DNA from: Paenibacillus barengoltzii NBRC 101215
GTDB lineage: Bacteria; Bacillota; Bacilli; Paenibacillales; Paenibacillaceae
Length of the DNA: 64,000 bases
Assembly (NCBI RefSeq): GCF_004000745.1
Contig: NZ_BILV01000029.1
Location: 1-64,000 of the forward strand
Reading direction: 5' to 3'
Below, in pieces: positions 54,190 through 62,376 of the stretch (the stretch's first letter is position 1; each line of letters begins with the position of its first letter). The notes below the pieces were generated by a model that saw only the letters and a program-made list of their open reading frames with translations, did no database searches and was not told the origin of the DNA. Made by a program: the position numbers and the translations under genes.

Positions 54190-55095
54190 TTATTCCACAT
54201 AAAACACTTCCGCGCTTGGATGCTCACCATAGTTCCCGAAGCCCTTGCCGAATAACGTCAAACCGCCTGGATAACGGGCGTCCGGCTCCACGGATAGACG
54301 CAGCGTCCATTGCTTCTGCCGAATGTCAATGTCGTGAAGGGTGACGTCGGACATCTTCAAGCCGTCCATATACGTCCCGTCCAACGTAATTCGTAGACGT
54401 TTCAGCAGGCCATATTGATTCGCCTGTCTTGGCCACCACTCAGGGGTATATTTTCCAGGCAGCTCTCCGTAATCGCCAGGGCTCGTCCAGATGCCCAAAA
54501 CCTTGCCATTCAAGGTAAACGTAATATCCGAAGGATAATCGTCCTTGGTTCCGGGAGCTTCGGACGCGATTTCCATCGTAAAGACCAGCTCCTCGGGCTT
54601 CTGGGAAGACAGCAAGTAATTAGGGGTTTTGTATTCGATATACCCCGTGCCAAACCAGAGAATCGCAGCATGAATCCGCTCCGGGTCCCAGAAATACCGA
54701 GGATCGTCAAAGCTGCCGATGATTTTGTCAGTTGTTGCAATGCCGCAGGTTGGCTCGATGTGAAAATCGGAGTAATGGCCAACCGGGATTTCAACCCGGT
54801 GGCTTTTGCGCTCGACTGCCGTTTGGGCAGGAAACTGAATTTCTGCGCCGGAGACAGCGAGTGAACAAATCTTCTGCAAACCGCTCTTGCCAGGCGCCAT
54901 ATGGGTGGCGACGAGACCGCATTCTGACAGCTTGCGCACATGCATGGTCATAATCGCGCTGGATAGCCCTACGGCTGCGGCTAACTCCTTAATGTTCATC
55001 GGGCGGTTGGCTAACAGACGCAGAATATGCAGACGAACTGGACTTGCCAGTGCCTCATACACGGGCAGCGATTGTTCAGATAAATCAAGCTTCAA
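54190..55095 (-). CDS. ArsR-type regulator with C-terminal beta domain
   Basis: 301 aa. An ArsR winged helix at residues 1-80 (HILRLLANRPMNIKELAAAVG region; core SAIMTMHVRKLSECGLV), without the metal-binding Cys of ArsR proper, followed by about 220 residues of beta-rich sequence that could be a carbohydrate-binding jelly roll. Divergent from the GH51 gene 187 bp away. AT-rich operator candidates lie on both sides of the intergenic region, one overlapping the likely -10 of this gene, implying autoregulation and control of GH51. Confidence 0.8.
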   Translation of the reverse strand: MKLDLSEQSLPVYEALASPVRLHILRLLANRPMNIKELAAAVGLSSAIMTMHVRKLSECGLVATHMAPGKSGLQKICSLAVSGAEIQFPAQTAVERKSHRVEIPVGHYSDFHIEPTCGIATTDKIIGSFDDPRYFWDPERIHAAILWFGTGYIEYKTPNYLLSSQKPEELVFTMEIASEAPGTKDDYPSDITFTLNGKVLGIWTSPGDYGELPGKYTPEWWPRQANQYGLLKRLRITLDGTYMDGLKMSDVTLHDIDIRQKQWTLRLSVEPDARYPGGLTLFGKGFGNYGEHPSAEVFYVE

Positions 55096-55118
55096 GATGC
55101 CTTCACCTCACCCGAATT

Positions 55119-55139
55119 TTAGTTAATCATTATATTAAC
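55119..55139. promoter_or_regulatory. Operator candidate near the ArsR-type gene
   Basis: A 21-bp stretch starting TTAGTTAATC and ending TATATTAAC is an inverted counterpart of 55247-55267. It lies 24 bp before the ArsR-type start and overlaps a possible -10. Confidence 0.55.
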
Positions 55140-55196
55140 GAGAAATGTATTGTTTGACAAGCATCTTCCATGTAGTTGTAAAATTTGGTAGAATAA

Positions 55197-55226
55197 TTGA
55201 CGGGGTTATGGTCGTTTGCCTATAAT
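55197..55226 (+). promoter_or_regulatory. GH51 promoter
   Basis: TTGACG (55197-55202), 18-base spacer, TATAAT (55221-55226): near-consensus sigma-A promoter 57 bp before the GH51 start. A second weaker TTGACA occurs at 55154. Confidence 0.7.
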
Positions 55227-55246
55227 ATTAAGTGAGTAGTTATTTA

Positions 55247-55267
55247 ATTAATATTTATATTAACTAA
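55247..55267. promoter_or_regulatory. Operator candidate in the GH51 leader
   Basis: A 21-bp stretch ending ATATTAACTAA, downstream of the expected start site and touching the ribosome site AAGGAG (55266-55271). Mirror image of the 55119-55139 site, so a repressor bound here could block elongation or translation start. Confidence 0.55.
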
Positions 55268-55282
55268 GGAGTGAAATGACAG

Positions 55283-56779
55283 ATGCCACTGCATGGAGTG
55301 TTAAATGCCGATTCCGGCAAAGGAACGATTAATCGCAATATTTACGGTCATTTCTCTGAGCATTTAGGTCGCTGTATTTACGAGGGATTTTGGGTTGGAG
55401 AGGATTCCCCGATTCCAAATACCAATGGCATTCGCAACGATGTTGTGAAAGCGCTTAAACAAATTCGAATTCCGGTGCTGCGCTGGCCGGGCGGCTGTTT
55501 TGCCGATGAATATCATTGGAAAGACGGCATCGGGCCGAAGGAAGCCCGTAAGCGGATGGTCAATACCCATTGGGGCGGCGTGGTGGAAAATAACCATTTC
55601 GGGACCCACGAGTTTATGGAGCTTTGCCGGCAGCTGGGCTGCGAGCCTTACATTAACGGCAACCTGGGCAGCGGAACCGTTCAGGAAATGTCGGAGTGGG
55701 TGGAATATCTGACTTTTGACGGCGTATCGCCGATGGCTGAGCTGCGGGCGCAAAACGGACGCAAGGAGCCTTGGAAGGTGACCTACTTCGGTGTTGGCAA
55801 TGAGAACTGGGGCTGCGGCGGCAACATGCGCCCGGAATATTATGCTGACGAGTATCGCCGGTATCAGACGTACGTCCGTAACTATGGGGATAATCGAATT
55901 CACCGGATCGCCTGTGGTCCAAATTCGGACGACTATAATTGGATGGATGTGTTGATGCGGGAAGCCGGACGCTTTATGGACTCCATCACGCTGCACTACT
56001 ATACGCTGCCCAACGATAATTGGCAGGATAAAGGGGCGGCGACCGGGTTCGACGAGTCTGCCTGGTTTGCCACGTTGCGAAAAGCCCTTCGCATGGATGA
56101 GCTCATCACTCGCCACCGCACGATCATGGATAAATACGATCCGGAGGGCCGAGTCGGTTTGATTGTGGATGAATGGGGAACCTGGTACAACGTGGAGCCG
56201 GGGACCAATCCTGGATTTTTGTATCAGCAAAATACGATGCGCGATGCGCTTGTCGCCGGACTTACACTGAACATCTTCCACAAACATAACGAGCGCGTAC
56301 GGATGGCGAACATCGCTCAAACCGTCAACGTGCTTCAGGCCGTCATCCTCACGGAAGGCGAGAAAATGATCTTGACGCCAACGTACCATGTGTTCGATAT
56401 GTATAAGGTTCACCAGGACGCTGAGCTGCTGGATCTGTCACTGGAAACAGGCAGCTACAAGCTGGAAGACAACGAGATTCCGGCGGTGACAGCTACCGCA
56501 TCGCGGGATGCAGAAGGCAAAATCCATCTCAGCTTCTGTAACCTGCAGCCTCATGCGAATACACAGGTAACGATCGACATCCGGGGCTTGGCCGGCAACA
56601 GCTTGGCGGTGACTGGCACCACATTAACCGGCGATTCGATTGACGCCCATAATACGTTTGCGCAGCCGGAAGTTGTGAAGCCGCAGCCGTTTGAAGCATT
56701 TAAACTGGATGGCGGTAAGCTGACGGTTGATTTGCCGGCGAAATCGGTGACGACGCTGGATTTGGCTGCGAGGGGATAA
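55283..56779 (+). CDS. GH51 alpha-L-arabinofuranosidase
   Basis: 498 aa, no signal peptide. [13 protein letters not shown], acid/base Glu174 in GVGNENWG and nucleophile Glu297 in [10 protein letters not shown]; the C-terminal beta-sandwich is also present. The retaining enzyme removes arabinofuranosyl side groups from arabinan, arabinoxylan or xyloglucan fragments. AAGGAG precedes the ATG by about ten bases. Transcribed divergently from its ArsR-type regulator, and followed by a small Cys-rich gene. Confidence 0.95.
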   Translation: MPLHGVLNADSGKGTINRNIYGHFSEHLGRCIYEGFWVGEDSPIPNTNGIRNDVVKALKQIRIPVLRWPGGCFADEYHWKDGIGPKEARKRMVNTHWGGVVENNHFGTHEFMELCRQLGCEPYINGNLGSGTVQEMSEWVEYLTFDGVSPMAELRAQNGRKEPWKVTYFGVGNENWGCGGNMRPEYYADEYRRYQTYVRNYGDNRIHRIACGPNSDDYNWMDVLMREAGRFMDSITLHYYTLPNDNWQDKGAATGFDESAWFATLRKALRMDELITRHRTIMDKYDPEGRVGLIVDEWGTWYNVEPGTNPGFLYQQNTMRDALVAGLTLNIFHKHNERVRMANIAQTVNVLQAVILTEGEKMILTPTYHVFDMYKVHQDAELLDLSLETGSYKLEDNEIPAVTATASRDAEGKIHLSFCNLQPHANTQVTIDIRGLAGNSLAVTGTTLTGDSIDAHNTFAQPEVVKPQPFEAFKLDGGKLTVDLPAKSVTTLDLAARG

Positions 56780-56785
56780 CGTTAC

Positions 56786-57058
56786 ATGGCGGATACCTCA
56801 TGCAAAGCGTGCCGGGACGATTACCGGGTGACGGAGGAGCAGATCCAACGTTTGCTGAAAACGACGGCGTTTGCGCCCGAACGCAGGGTGAGTGAGGAGC
56901 AGTATCAGGACAGACTTCGCGCATGCGAAGCGTGTCCGAAGCTGATGGACGGGATGACTTGCACAGTCTGCGGTTGTATCATTCCGGTAATCGCCTGGCT
57001 CAAGGAACGGCATTGTCCGCTGCCGGGCGGAGGATTGTGGGCGAGCATTGAGGCGTAA
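56786..57058 (+). CDS. Small cysteine-rich protein (DUF6171-like)
   Basis: 90 aa with eight Cys in pairs: CKAC near residue 6, CEACPK near 52, CTVCGC near 62, and HCPLPGG near 78. This looks like a small zinc-ribbon or iron-sulfur scaffold; the family is one I know as DUF6171, function unknown. Begins 7 bp after the GH51 stop and may be co-transcribed. An ATG at 56786 is supported by the GGGGATAACG spacing only weakly. Confidence 0.7.
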   Translation: MADTSCKACRDDYRVTEEQIQRLLKTTAFAPERRVSEEQYQDRLRACEACPKLMDGMTCTVCGCIIPVIAWLKERHCPLPGGGLWASIEA

Positions 57059-57063
57059 TAGGA

Positions 57064-57128
57064 AAGGCTTCGACTTTATGGCAGCAGGGTGATTCCTTGC
57101 TTGTGCATAAAGGCGGAGCCTTTTTTTT
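57064..57128. terminator. Bidirectional terminator
   Basis: 17-base arms (57064-57080 with 57106-57122) with two mismatches around a 25-base loop, followed by eight T on the plus strand. Serves the Cys-rich gene and probably the convergent SRAP gene. Confidence 0.75.
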
Positions 57129-57132
57129 AGAA

Positions 57133-57804
57133 CTATTTCGCTTCCTCCAACAATTCCTTTGTATTGTTGCGCACGTTCCCGACGGCAGACGAGACCGGGT
57201 ACGCTCGCATTTTCGCGGCATCGTAAGGTTGCAGCAGCTTTAGCAGCGAGCCCGTATCCGTGTTGTCCCGGGCCAGCCATTCGGCTTCATGCGCAGGTTG
57301 CAGGATCACGGGCATCCGGTTGTGGATCTCGGCCATCAGGGAGTTGGGCTCCGTGGTGATGATCGTACAGGTCGCCAGCTTGTTGCCTTGCGGATCGGTC
57401 CAAATGTCATACAGACCGGCGAAGGCGAAGGGGCTGCCGTCTTTCATGACGATCCGATACGGCTGCTTGCCTCCGGCCCGCTGCTGCCATTCGTAGAATC
57501 CGTCGGCAGGGATGAGGCAGCGCCGGGTCGTCAGCAGCTTTCGAAACGCCGGTTTGTCTGGAAGCGACTCAGCGCGGGCGTTGATCATGCTGGCACCGAT
57601 CTTGTCCTCCTTCGCCCAGGAAGGCACCAGGCCCCAGCGCAGCTCACCCAGCCGGTTGCCCTGCTTGCCTTCAATAATGGCGGGGATGAACTGCATCGGG
57701 GCTACATTATAGTTTGGGGCGAATTTCGCCAGCCGATTTTCCATGATGAGATACCGGACAATCAGCTCGTCCAGAGGAAGTGTAATCGTAAAGCGGCCGC
57801 ACAT
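57133..57804 (-). CDS. SRAP/YedK-type abasic-site processing protein
   Basis: 223 aa. Starts MCGRFTI, so Cys2 becomes the catalytic N-terminal residue after Met removal; NYNVAPMQ, WGLVPSWAKE, INARAES, CLIPADGFYEW and HNRMPVIL complete the family set. It forms a thiazolidine cross-link with abasic sites in single-stranded DNA. The ATG at 57804 gives the mandatory MCGRF start; the frame extends upstream but those 13 residues would abolish it. GGAGG is upstream. Confidence 0.95.
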   Translation of the reverse strand: MCGRFTITLPLDELIVRYLIMENRLAKFAPNYNVAPMQFIPAIIEGKQGNRLGELRWGLVPSWAKEDKIGASMINARAESLPDKPAFRKLLTTRRCLIPADGFYEWQQRAGGKQPYRIVMKDGSPFAFAGLYDIWTDPQGNKLATCTIITTEPNSLMAEIHNRMPVILQPAHEAEWLARDNTDTGSLLKLLQPYDAAKMRAYPVSSAVGNVRNNTKELLEEAK

Positions 57805-58429
57805 AAGGAGACCTCCATCGTAAGATCTAATTGTGCTATTCAAGTTCTTCGGACTCGTTTCGTAAGACGTATTTGGATGTAATCATTGTAATCGATTTGC
57901 CTGCGGGCCTGCCAGTCACACTTGAAGTACGCTGCTCATTGCTAAAGTCGCTTATTTCGTTCACCTAAATGCAAAAGTGCAGTTCATTTTCCTCAAAAGC
58001 GGGTTTTCAGGCGACTTAAATGTAAAAGTACAGTTCATTTTGGCGTATTTGAGCAATTTCCGGGTGTTTAGCAAGTTTTTGACTGCACTTTTACAGCTTA
58101 AGGAGGTCAAAATGCGCATTTTGGCTAAGTTTAACTGCACTTTTACATCTCAAAGAGATCCTAGCACGATTGGACTGAAATGAACTGCATTTTTACGTCT
58201 CAAGGTGACCTTAAGCACGATTGGACTGAATTGAGCTGCACTTTTACATCTCAAGGTGACCAACAGGCGCGATATGGCTAAAGTTCAAAATGCACTTTTA
58301 CATCTCGCAAACTTCTTTCTGCTATATCTCACAATTCAGACGCAACTTTTCCAACTTCTGCTTCGTTTATCCAGTGTTATCAAGTTCGAAGAAAAGAAAT
58401 ACAACCCACACCAGAAAGGATCTTGAACC
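57805..58429. other. Intergenic region with tandem 51-bp repeats
   Basis: About 625 bp. The first 160 bp carry the SRAP promoter on the minus strand; the rest holds the seven-copy repeat field (57967-58306) and a short leader for the next gene. No supported open frame. Confidence 0.75.
57967..58306. repeat. Seven-copy repeat, period about 51 bp
   Basis: Core CTGCACTTTTACATCTC occurs five times in plus orientation (near 58082, 58133, 58183, 58234, 58288) and twice inverted (57967 and 58018), with spacing of 50-54 bases. Inter-core sequence is also partly shared (CACGATTGGACTGAA twice), so the true unit is about 51 bp with a well conserved 5' third. Confidence 0.85.
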
Positions 58430-59515
58430 ATGAAACAACGCAAACGCAGTACATTGGTGAACTTAACGCTTGCTGCTGTCCTTCTCTCTGCTCCTTTGGC
58501 CGTGTCGTTCCCGGCTCAGCCGACGGAAGCTGCAACGAAAGCCAAATATACGGTATCTCCTCAGAATTTCAGCATTGGCGGAGCCCAGACCACGATCAAA
58601 ACCATCAATCTGGACGGCACCACGTATATCGCCCTGAGGGATTTGAGCAATGGCCTTGGACTGGGCATCGGCTTCGACAAAGCCACCCAGGCAGCGAAGG
58701 TGGCCGGCAAGAATCGGTTACTGGAGATCAACTTAAAGGATTCTTCTTTTAAGCTAAACGATCAGCTCCTATGGGGACCGCAGCTTGTAGTTCAAGATAA
58801 TACGACCTTTTTGCCGCTGCGTTTTATTCTTGAACAAATGGGATATGTAGTTGGTTATGATTCCGCTACGAAGTTAATTGCCCTTCAAGGCATTCAAGAG
58901 AACGAGGTGAAGATTAGCGCGAAGGCGATTGCAGCAGAGGGGAACGGGAAGGCGCTGCGGGTGTACTATCCGGTTCTTTCCGGACTAGCTGACAGCGGTG
59001 TTCAAGAGAAAATCAATGCCTTCCTTAAAAAAGAGGCGGATCAGCATGTTGCTGCGGCGGCGAAGGAAGTTGGTCTTGCTGTAAAAGAAAATGACCAAAC
59101 GCTCGACCCGAACTCGAGCGCATCGAATCATCAGCTCAGCGTGGATGGCCGCTTTACGGTGACTTATAACGAGAAAGGCCGTCTGAGCCTTTATGTCGAT
59201 TACTATGTGGACTTTGGCGGGGCACATGGTGTGACCTCCCGTGTACCGTACACCTTTGATCTCTCGACCGGCAATGTGCTGACCTTGAAAGAAGTCGCAA
59301 ACAACACGAATTATGTATCGATCATAAACAGCAAGATTAAGGAGCAAATCAAAGAACGCAAGCTGGAACTAATTACCCCGTTTGAAACGATTGAAGCGGA
59401 TCGCGACTTTTTCCTGAACCGGAACGGGGTGGTTGTTTACTTTACGCAATATGAATATACGCCTTATGCGGCGGGAATGCCGGAATTTGTTATTCCTTAT
59501 GCAGCCTTTCAATAA
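58430..59515 (+). CDS. Secreted protein: copper amine oxidase N-domain plus DUF3298
   Basis: 361 aa. A signal peptide ends near AEAAT (about residue 36). Residues about 50-145 match the stalk domain called copper amine oxidase N (TTYIALRDLSNGLGL and TTFLPLRFILEQMGY), common on Paenibacillus surface proteins and not itself an oxidase. From about 165 on, DUF4163/DUF3298 (AHGVTSRVPYTFDLSTG, VVYFTQYEYTPYAAG) as in RsiV and PdaC. Probably cell-wall associated; no catalytic domain seen. AGAAAGGATC precedes the ATG. Confidence 0.85.
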   Translation: MKQRKRSTLVNLTLAAVLLSAPLAVSFPAQPTEAATKAKYTVSPQNFSIGGAQTTIKTINLDGTTYIALRDLSNGLGLGIGFDKATQAAKVAGKNRLLEINLKDSSFKLNDQLLWGPQLVVQDNTTFLPLRFILEQMGYVVGYDSATKLIALQGIQENEVKISAKAIAAEGNGKALRVYYPVLSGLADSGVQEKINAFLKKEADQHVAAAAKEVGLAVKENDQTLDPNSSASNHQLSVDGRFTVTYNEKGRLSLYVDYYVDFGGAHGVTSRVPYTFDLSTGNVLTLKEVANNTNYVSIINSKIKEQIKERKLELITPFETIEADRDFFLNRNGVVVYFTQYEYTPYAAGMPEFVIPYAAFQ

Positions 59516-59543
59516 TTACTTCAGTTGAAGCAGGTTTTAGTTC

Positions 59544-59583
59544 AGCCTCGGGTCGATGCCTTTATCGATTCGGGGCTGTCGTG
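59544..59583 (+). terminator. Terminator after the DUF3298 gene
   Basis: Imperfect stem with arms at about 59545-59559 and 59564-59578, followed by a short T-containing stretch. Lies between the DUF3298 gene and the patatin-like gene. Confidence 0.5.
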
Positions 59584-59660
59584 TTTAACCGGAAGGAACT
59601 TCCGCCTATGCTAAAGAATATGTATTTTTAGTAAAACGACGACAAGCGGGGAGATCATCC

Positions 59661-60458
59661 ATGGAACAAGTGGGTTTGGTGTTAGGCGGCGGGGCCGTAC
59701 GGGGACTCGCTCATCTGGGCGTGTTGAAGGCATTCGAACGGCATGGAATCCCGGTGGACGCGATCGTTGGCACGAGCATGGGCGGTGCGATCGGAGGCCT
59801 GTATGCGGCAGGCATTCCAGCAGAGGACATCGAGGATTTGTTATATCACACACCCAAATACCGGCTGATGGATCTAGGCATTCGCCAACGCGGGTTAATC
59901 GGCGGGAACAAAATCTACCAAACCGTGAACGATCTTTTGCGACAACATGGGAAGGATGGGCTAAAGATCGAGGATTTCCCCATTCGATTTAAGGCGGTTG
60001 CTGTGGATTTGATGCAAGGCAAGCAGGTGATTATGGATAAGGGCGATTTAGGGACGGCGCTGCGGGCAACGACGGCTTTTCCTGGGGTGTTTGCACCGTT
60101 GGTACGGGGGGAACAAGTGCTGGTTGATGGCGGGGTGCTGAACAACTTGCCCGTACAGGAGCTGAAGCGAAAAGACGTAGGGCTGATTATTGCGGTGGAT
60201 GTGACGCGCGAACATGAGAAGAAGCCGCCCCGCAATATGATTGAAGTCGTGTATCGCTCCTATAGCTTGATGACCGCAGAGCGGAAGCATACCAGCCTGC
60301 GGCTGGCGGATATCGTCATTCGACCGGATGTGGGGCATGTGTCTGCGTTTGATTTCTCCAAAATGGCCGATTGCATCAAGGCAGGGGAGGAAGCGGCCGA
60401 GGGCATGATGGATGAGCTCAAGGCAGAGGTAAAGCGAGTAAAGCCGGACTTCACTTGA
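59661..60458 (+). CDS. Patatin-like phospholipase (RssA type)
   Basis: 265 aa. Oxyanion loop GGGAVRGLAHLG, nucleophile Ser39 in GTSMGG and catalytic Asp156 in VDGGVLNN: the complete Ser-Asp dyad of bacterial patatins. Cytoplasmic and without membrane anchor. Would hydrolyse acyl esters of phospholipids or lysophospholipids; the exact substrate is open. Starts at ATG 59661 with GGGGAG upstream. The ASCH gene starts 48 bp later. Confidence 0.92.
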   Translation: MEQVGLVLGGGAVRGLAHLGVLKAFERHGIPVDAIVGTSMGGAIGGLYAAGIPAEDIEDLLYHTPKYRLMDLGIRQRGLIGGNKIYQTVNDLLRQHGKDGLKIEDFPIRFKAVAVDLMQGKQVIMDKGDLGTALRATTAFPGVFAPLVRGEQVLVDGGVLNNLPVQELKRKDVGLIIAVDVTREHEKKPPRNMIEVVYRSYSLMTAERKHTSLRLADIVIRPDVGHVSAFDFSKMADCIKAGEEAAEGMMDELKAEVKRVKPDFT

Positions 60459-60506
60459 AGATGATTGGATTTGACAGAGGATCATAGAACGAAAATGGGG
60501 GATTTA

Positions 60507-60938
60507 ATGCGCTGCATCACGGTACGACAGCCATGGGCAACATTGATTGCGATTGGGGCTAAACGGTTGGAAACGAGAAGCTGGAGAACGAATTACCGCG
60601 GGGAGCTTGGCATCCACGCTGGCAAGCAAGTGGATCGGGAGGCTTGTGAGACAGAGCCGATTCGATCTCTCTTAGCGGAGCACGGATATCGATCTGTTGA
60701 TCAATTGCCGATGGGTGCAATCGTAGCGGTTTGTCAGTTGAATGACTGCCTCCCTGTCGTGCAAAACGACGGGCGAACCGCATGGTTGGAGGCAGGGGAG
60801 CGACGCTTGGAAGCCGCAGGGCAAGAATACCGATTTGGCGATTATGCGCTGGGACGATACGCTTGGGAACTAACGGAATTACGCCGGCTCAGAGAGCCGA
60901 TTCCTGCCCTGGGCAAACAAGGCTTATGGAACCGTTAA
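60507..60938 (+). CDS. ASCH domain protein
   Basis: 143 aa. Begins MRCITVRQPWATLIAIGAKRLE, shown here as the family core RQPWATLI and ETRSW, followed by GELGIHAGK, GAIVAVCQL and YALGRYAWEL. ASCH is a PUA-related fold thought to bind RNA or nucleosides; some members are nucleoside amidohydrolases. The ATG at 60507 follows GGGGGA; an ATG at 60495 is an alternative. It runs with the patatin gene and converges on the small YjfB-like gene, whose stop is 4 bp away. Confidence 0.85.
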   Translation: MRCITVRQPWATLIAIGAKRLETRSWRTNYRGELGIHAGKQVDREACETEPIRSLLAEHGYRSVDQLPMGAIVAVCQLNDCLPVVQNDGRTAWLEAGERRLEAAGQEYRFGDYALGRYAWELTELRRLREPIPALGKQGLWNR

Positions 60939-60942
60939 TACG

Positions 60943-61119
60943 TTATACTTTCAGATCTAAGTGCTTGCCAAGCGTCGGATGCTGGCTTTGTGACATCATT
61001 TGTACGAGATTTTGACCTTGAATTTCAGCCTGGTCCTTAGCCATACTTAACACACGGATGCTTACGGCTTGGGAAAGCGCGCTTTGGCTCATGGCCGTAG
61101 ACAATGCTGCAATATCCAT
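60943..61119 (-). CDS. YjfB-like small protein
   Basis: 58 aa, reading MDIAALSTAMSQ, SALSQAVSIRVLSMAKDQ and a polar Gln-rich tail, ending LGKHLDLKV. This matches the pattern of YjfB proteins, whose function is unclear. GGAGGTGAC lies just upstream of the ATG. In B. subtilis yjfB is, as I recall, in the motility sigma-D regulon; here CCGATATAA upstream resembles a sigma-D -10 element but no TAAA occurs at the right spacing, so this is not claimed. Its 3' end abuts the ASCH gene. Confidence 0.75.
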   Translation of the reverse strand: MDIAALSTAMSQSALSQAVSIRVLSMAKDQAEIQGQNLVQMMSQSQHPTLGKHLDLKV

Positions 61120-61262
61120 TTTGTCACCTCCTGGGAATTATATCGGTAAACGGACTTCAATTGATAATGAATTTTAAGCTGATCTTCAGGTTTCTGTAAT
61201 GTTCCTTTAAGATACGGGTGCTATTCTTTAGATACTCCCTCTTCTTTAATTGATATAGATAT

Positions 61263-61296
61263 GAAGAAGCCACCCCGTACCAGGGGTGGCTTCTTC
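61263..61296. terminator. Hairpin terminator candidate
   Basis: GAAGAAGCCACCCC (61263-61276) pairs exactly with GGGGTGGCTTCTTC (61283-61296), 6-base loop. On the minus strand a T-containing stretch follows, so it may end the opuA operon. Confidence 0.7.
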
Positions 61297-61309
61297 CGTT
61301 ATAGAAAAC

Positions 61310-61384
61310 TAACGGAACGAGGAGACCTTATTTCTATTCCTATCAGGGTAAATATAGATGTAACGGAACCAGATGACCTTAGTT
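61310..61384. repeat. TAACGGAAC direct repeat, period 51 bp
   Basis: TAACGGAACGAGGAGACCTT (61310-61329) recurs as TAACGGAACCAGATGACCTT (61361-61380), exactly 51 bases apart, with three differences in 20. Confidence 0.75.
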
Positions 61385-61433
61385 GAGCTATAGGCAGCGA
61401 AATCGCAGGCATGAGCACCAAATAGAAGAACCA

Positions 61434-62375
61434 TTACTTCAAGTCTTCGATCGAGTTGATGTCCATGTAGGTTGGAACGACCAGGCCGGTTTTGACGCCG
61501 GTCATGTTCGCGCCGAGATCCTCGACTTGTTCGCCGTATTTATCCCAATAATCCGCATGGGTGAGCGGGAGCCAAGCGGCTGCAGTTGCATCAACGTCAC
61601 CGCTGGCGACACCAGTCCACATTGGACCTGCCTCGACTTGGAGGGACTCGACGTCATAACCCAGCTTGGTTTCGAGGACATACTCGAGCAGGTTGGTGCT
61701 GGCGATTTCCGAATCCCAAGCGACGTAACTCAACTTGAATTTGTCGCCGTCCACCGGTGTCAATCCTTCGGTCCAGCTATCCACGCGGTCGGCATGGCTG
61801 TCTGCCCAGGCTTTGGCCGCTTCCGCCGGATCCTGACCTTCTTGGATCGCCGTCATGATCTCGCCCATTTCATCGGAAGTCCACTCGAAGCGATCGAGGA
61901 ACTCATAGGCAGTCGGATGGTCTTCCTTCAAACCTTTCCGTGCCAGCGTGTGAATTTCTTCAGCTTCCCCGTAGACCTTCTGCGGATCCTCCAAATATTT
62001 CAGATCGTATTTGGCGAACATCCAGTGAGGGGTCCAGCCGGTAACGATGATTGGTTTTTCGGATTTTACCGCTTTGTCCAGCATCGCTGTCATGGCAGCG
62101 CCGGAGCCTTCAATCAGCTTCCAGCCATCAAGGCCGTAAATTTCAATCGCTTGGCTTGTCGCCTTCATAATTCCGGCACCAGGGTCAATCCCGATGATTT
62201 CGTAGTTGACAGACTCACCGACGGCAGCGGCATTTCCTCCACCATTTGCCGAAGCCTCCGGTGTGTTGTTCGCACTGCCGGCTGTGGTATTGTTCGCTTG
62301 CCCGCAGGCAGACAGCGCCAACATGCCCACTAATCCTGCCAGTACCATGAACTTCCTTGTCTTCTTCATTTTCAT
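61434..62375 (-). CDS. opuAC: Glycine betaine ABC transporter substrate-binding lipoprotein
   Basis: 313 aa. Signal peptide with lipobox LSAC (Cys near residue 22), then an Asn/Ala/Gly linker. Ligand domain of the OpuAC/ProX type with VTGWTPHWMFAKYDLKYL, and VYGEAEEIHTLARKG. Binds quaternary-ammonium osmoprotectants. ATG at 62375 has GGGGAG upstream and follows the permease stop (62377) by one base, so the two are coupled. Last gene of the opuA-like operon. Confidence 0.92.
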   Translation of the reverse strand: MKMKKTRKFMVLAGLVGMLALSACGQANNTTAGSANNTPEASANGGGNAAAVGESVNYEIIGIDPGAGIMKATSQAIEIYGLDGWKLIEGSGAAMTAMLDKAVKSEKPIIVTGWTPHWMFAKYDLKYLEDPQKVYGEAEEIHTLARKGLKEDHPTAYEFLDRFEWTSDEMGEIMTAIQEGQDPAEAAKAWADSHADRVDSWTEGLTPVDGDKFKLSYVAWDSEIASTNLLEYVLETKLGYDVESLQVEAGPMWTGVASGDVDATAAAWLPLTHADYWDKYGEQVEDLGANMTGVKTGLVVPTYMDINSIEDLK

Positions 62376-62376
62376 C

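Larger units (their letters stand above)
61120..61433. other. Intergenic region between YjfB-like gene and OpuAC gene
   Basis: About 310 bp: it holds the promoter region of the YjfB-like gene on the minus strand, a perfect hairpin (61263-61296), and two copies of a 51-bp-spaced repeat (61310-61384) that overlap the OpuAC 3' flank. No gene seen. Confidence 0.7.

Noticed and set aside
57977-58183. Open frame inside the 51-bp repeat field
   Set aside because: It is built from the repeat cores and lacks support as a gene; the SD-like AAGGAGG is inside a repeat unit.
57967-58306. CRISPR array (19-bp core repeated about every 51 bp)
   Set aside because: Two of seven cores are inverted, the intervening bases are partly alike rather than unique spacers, and no cas gene is near.
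60943-61260. Sigma-D promoter for the YjfB-like gene
   Set aside because: A CCGATATAA box is present but no TAAA lies 15 bases upstream.
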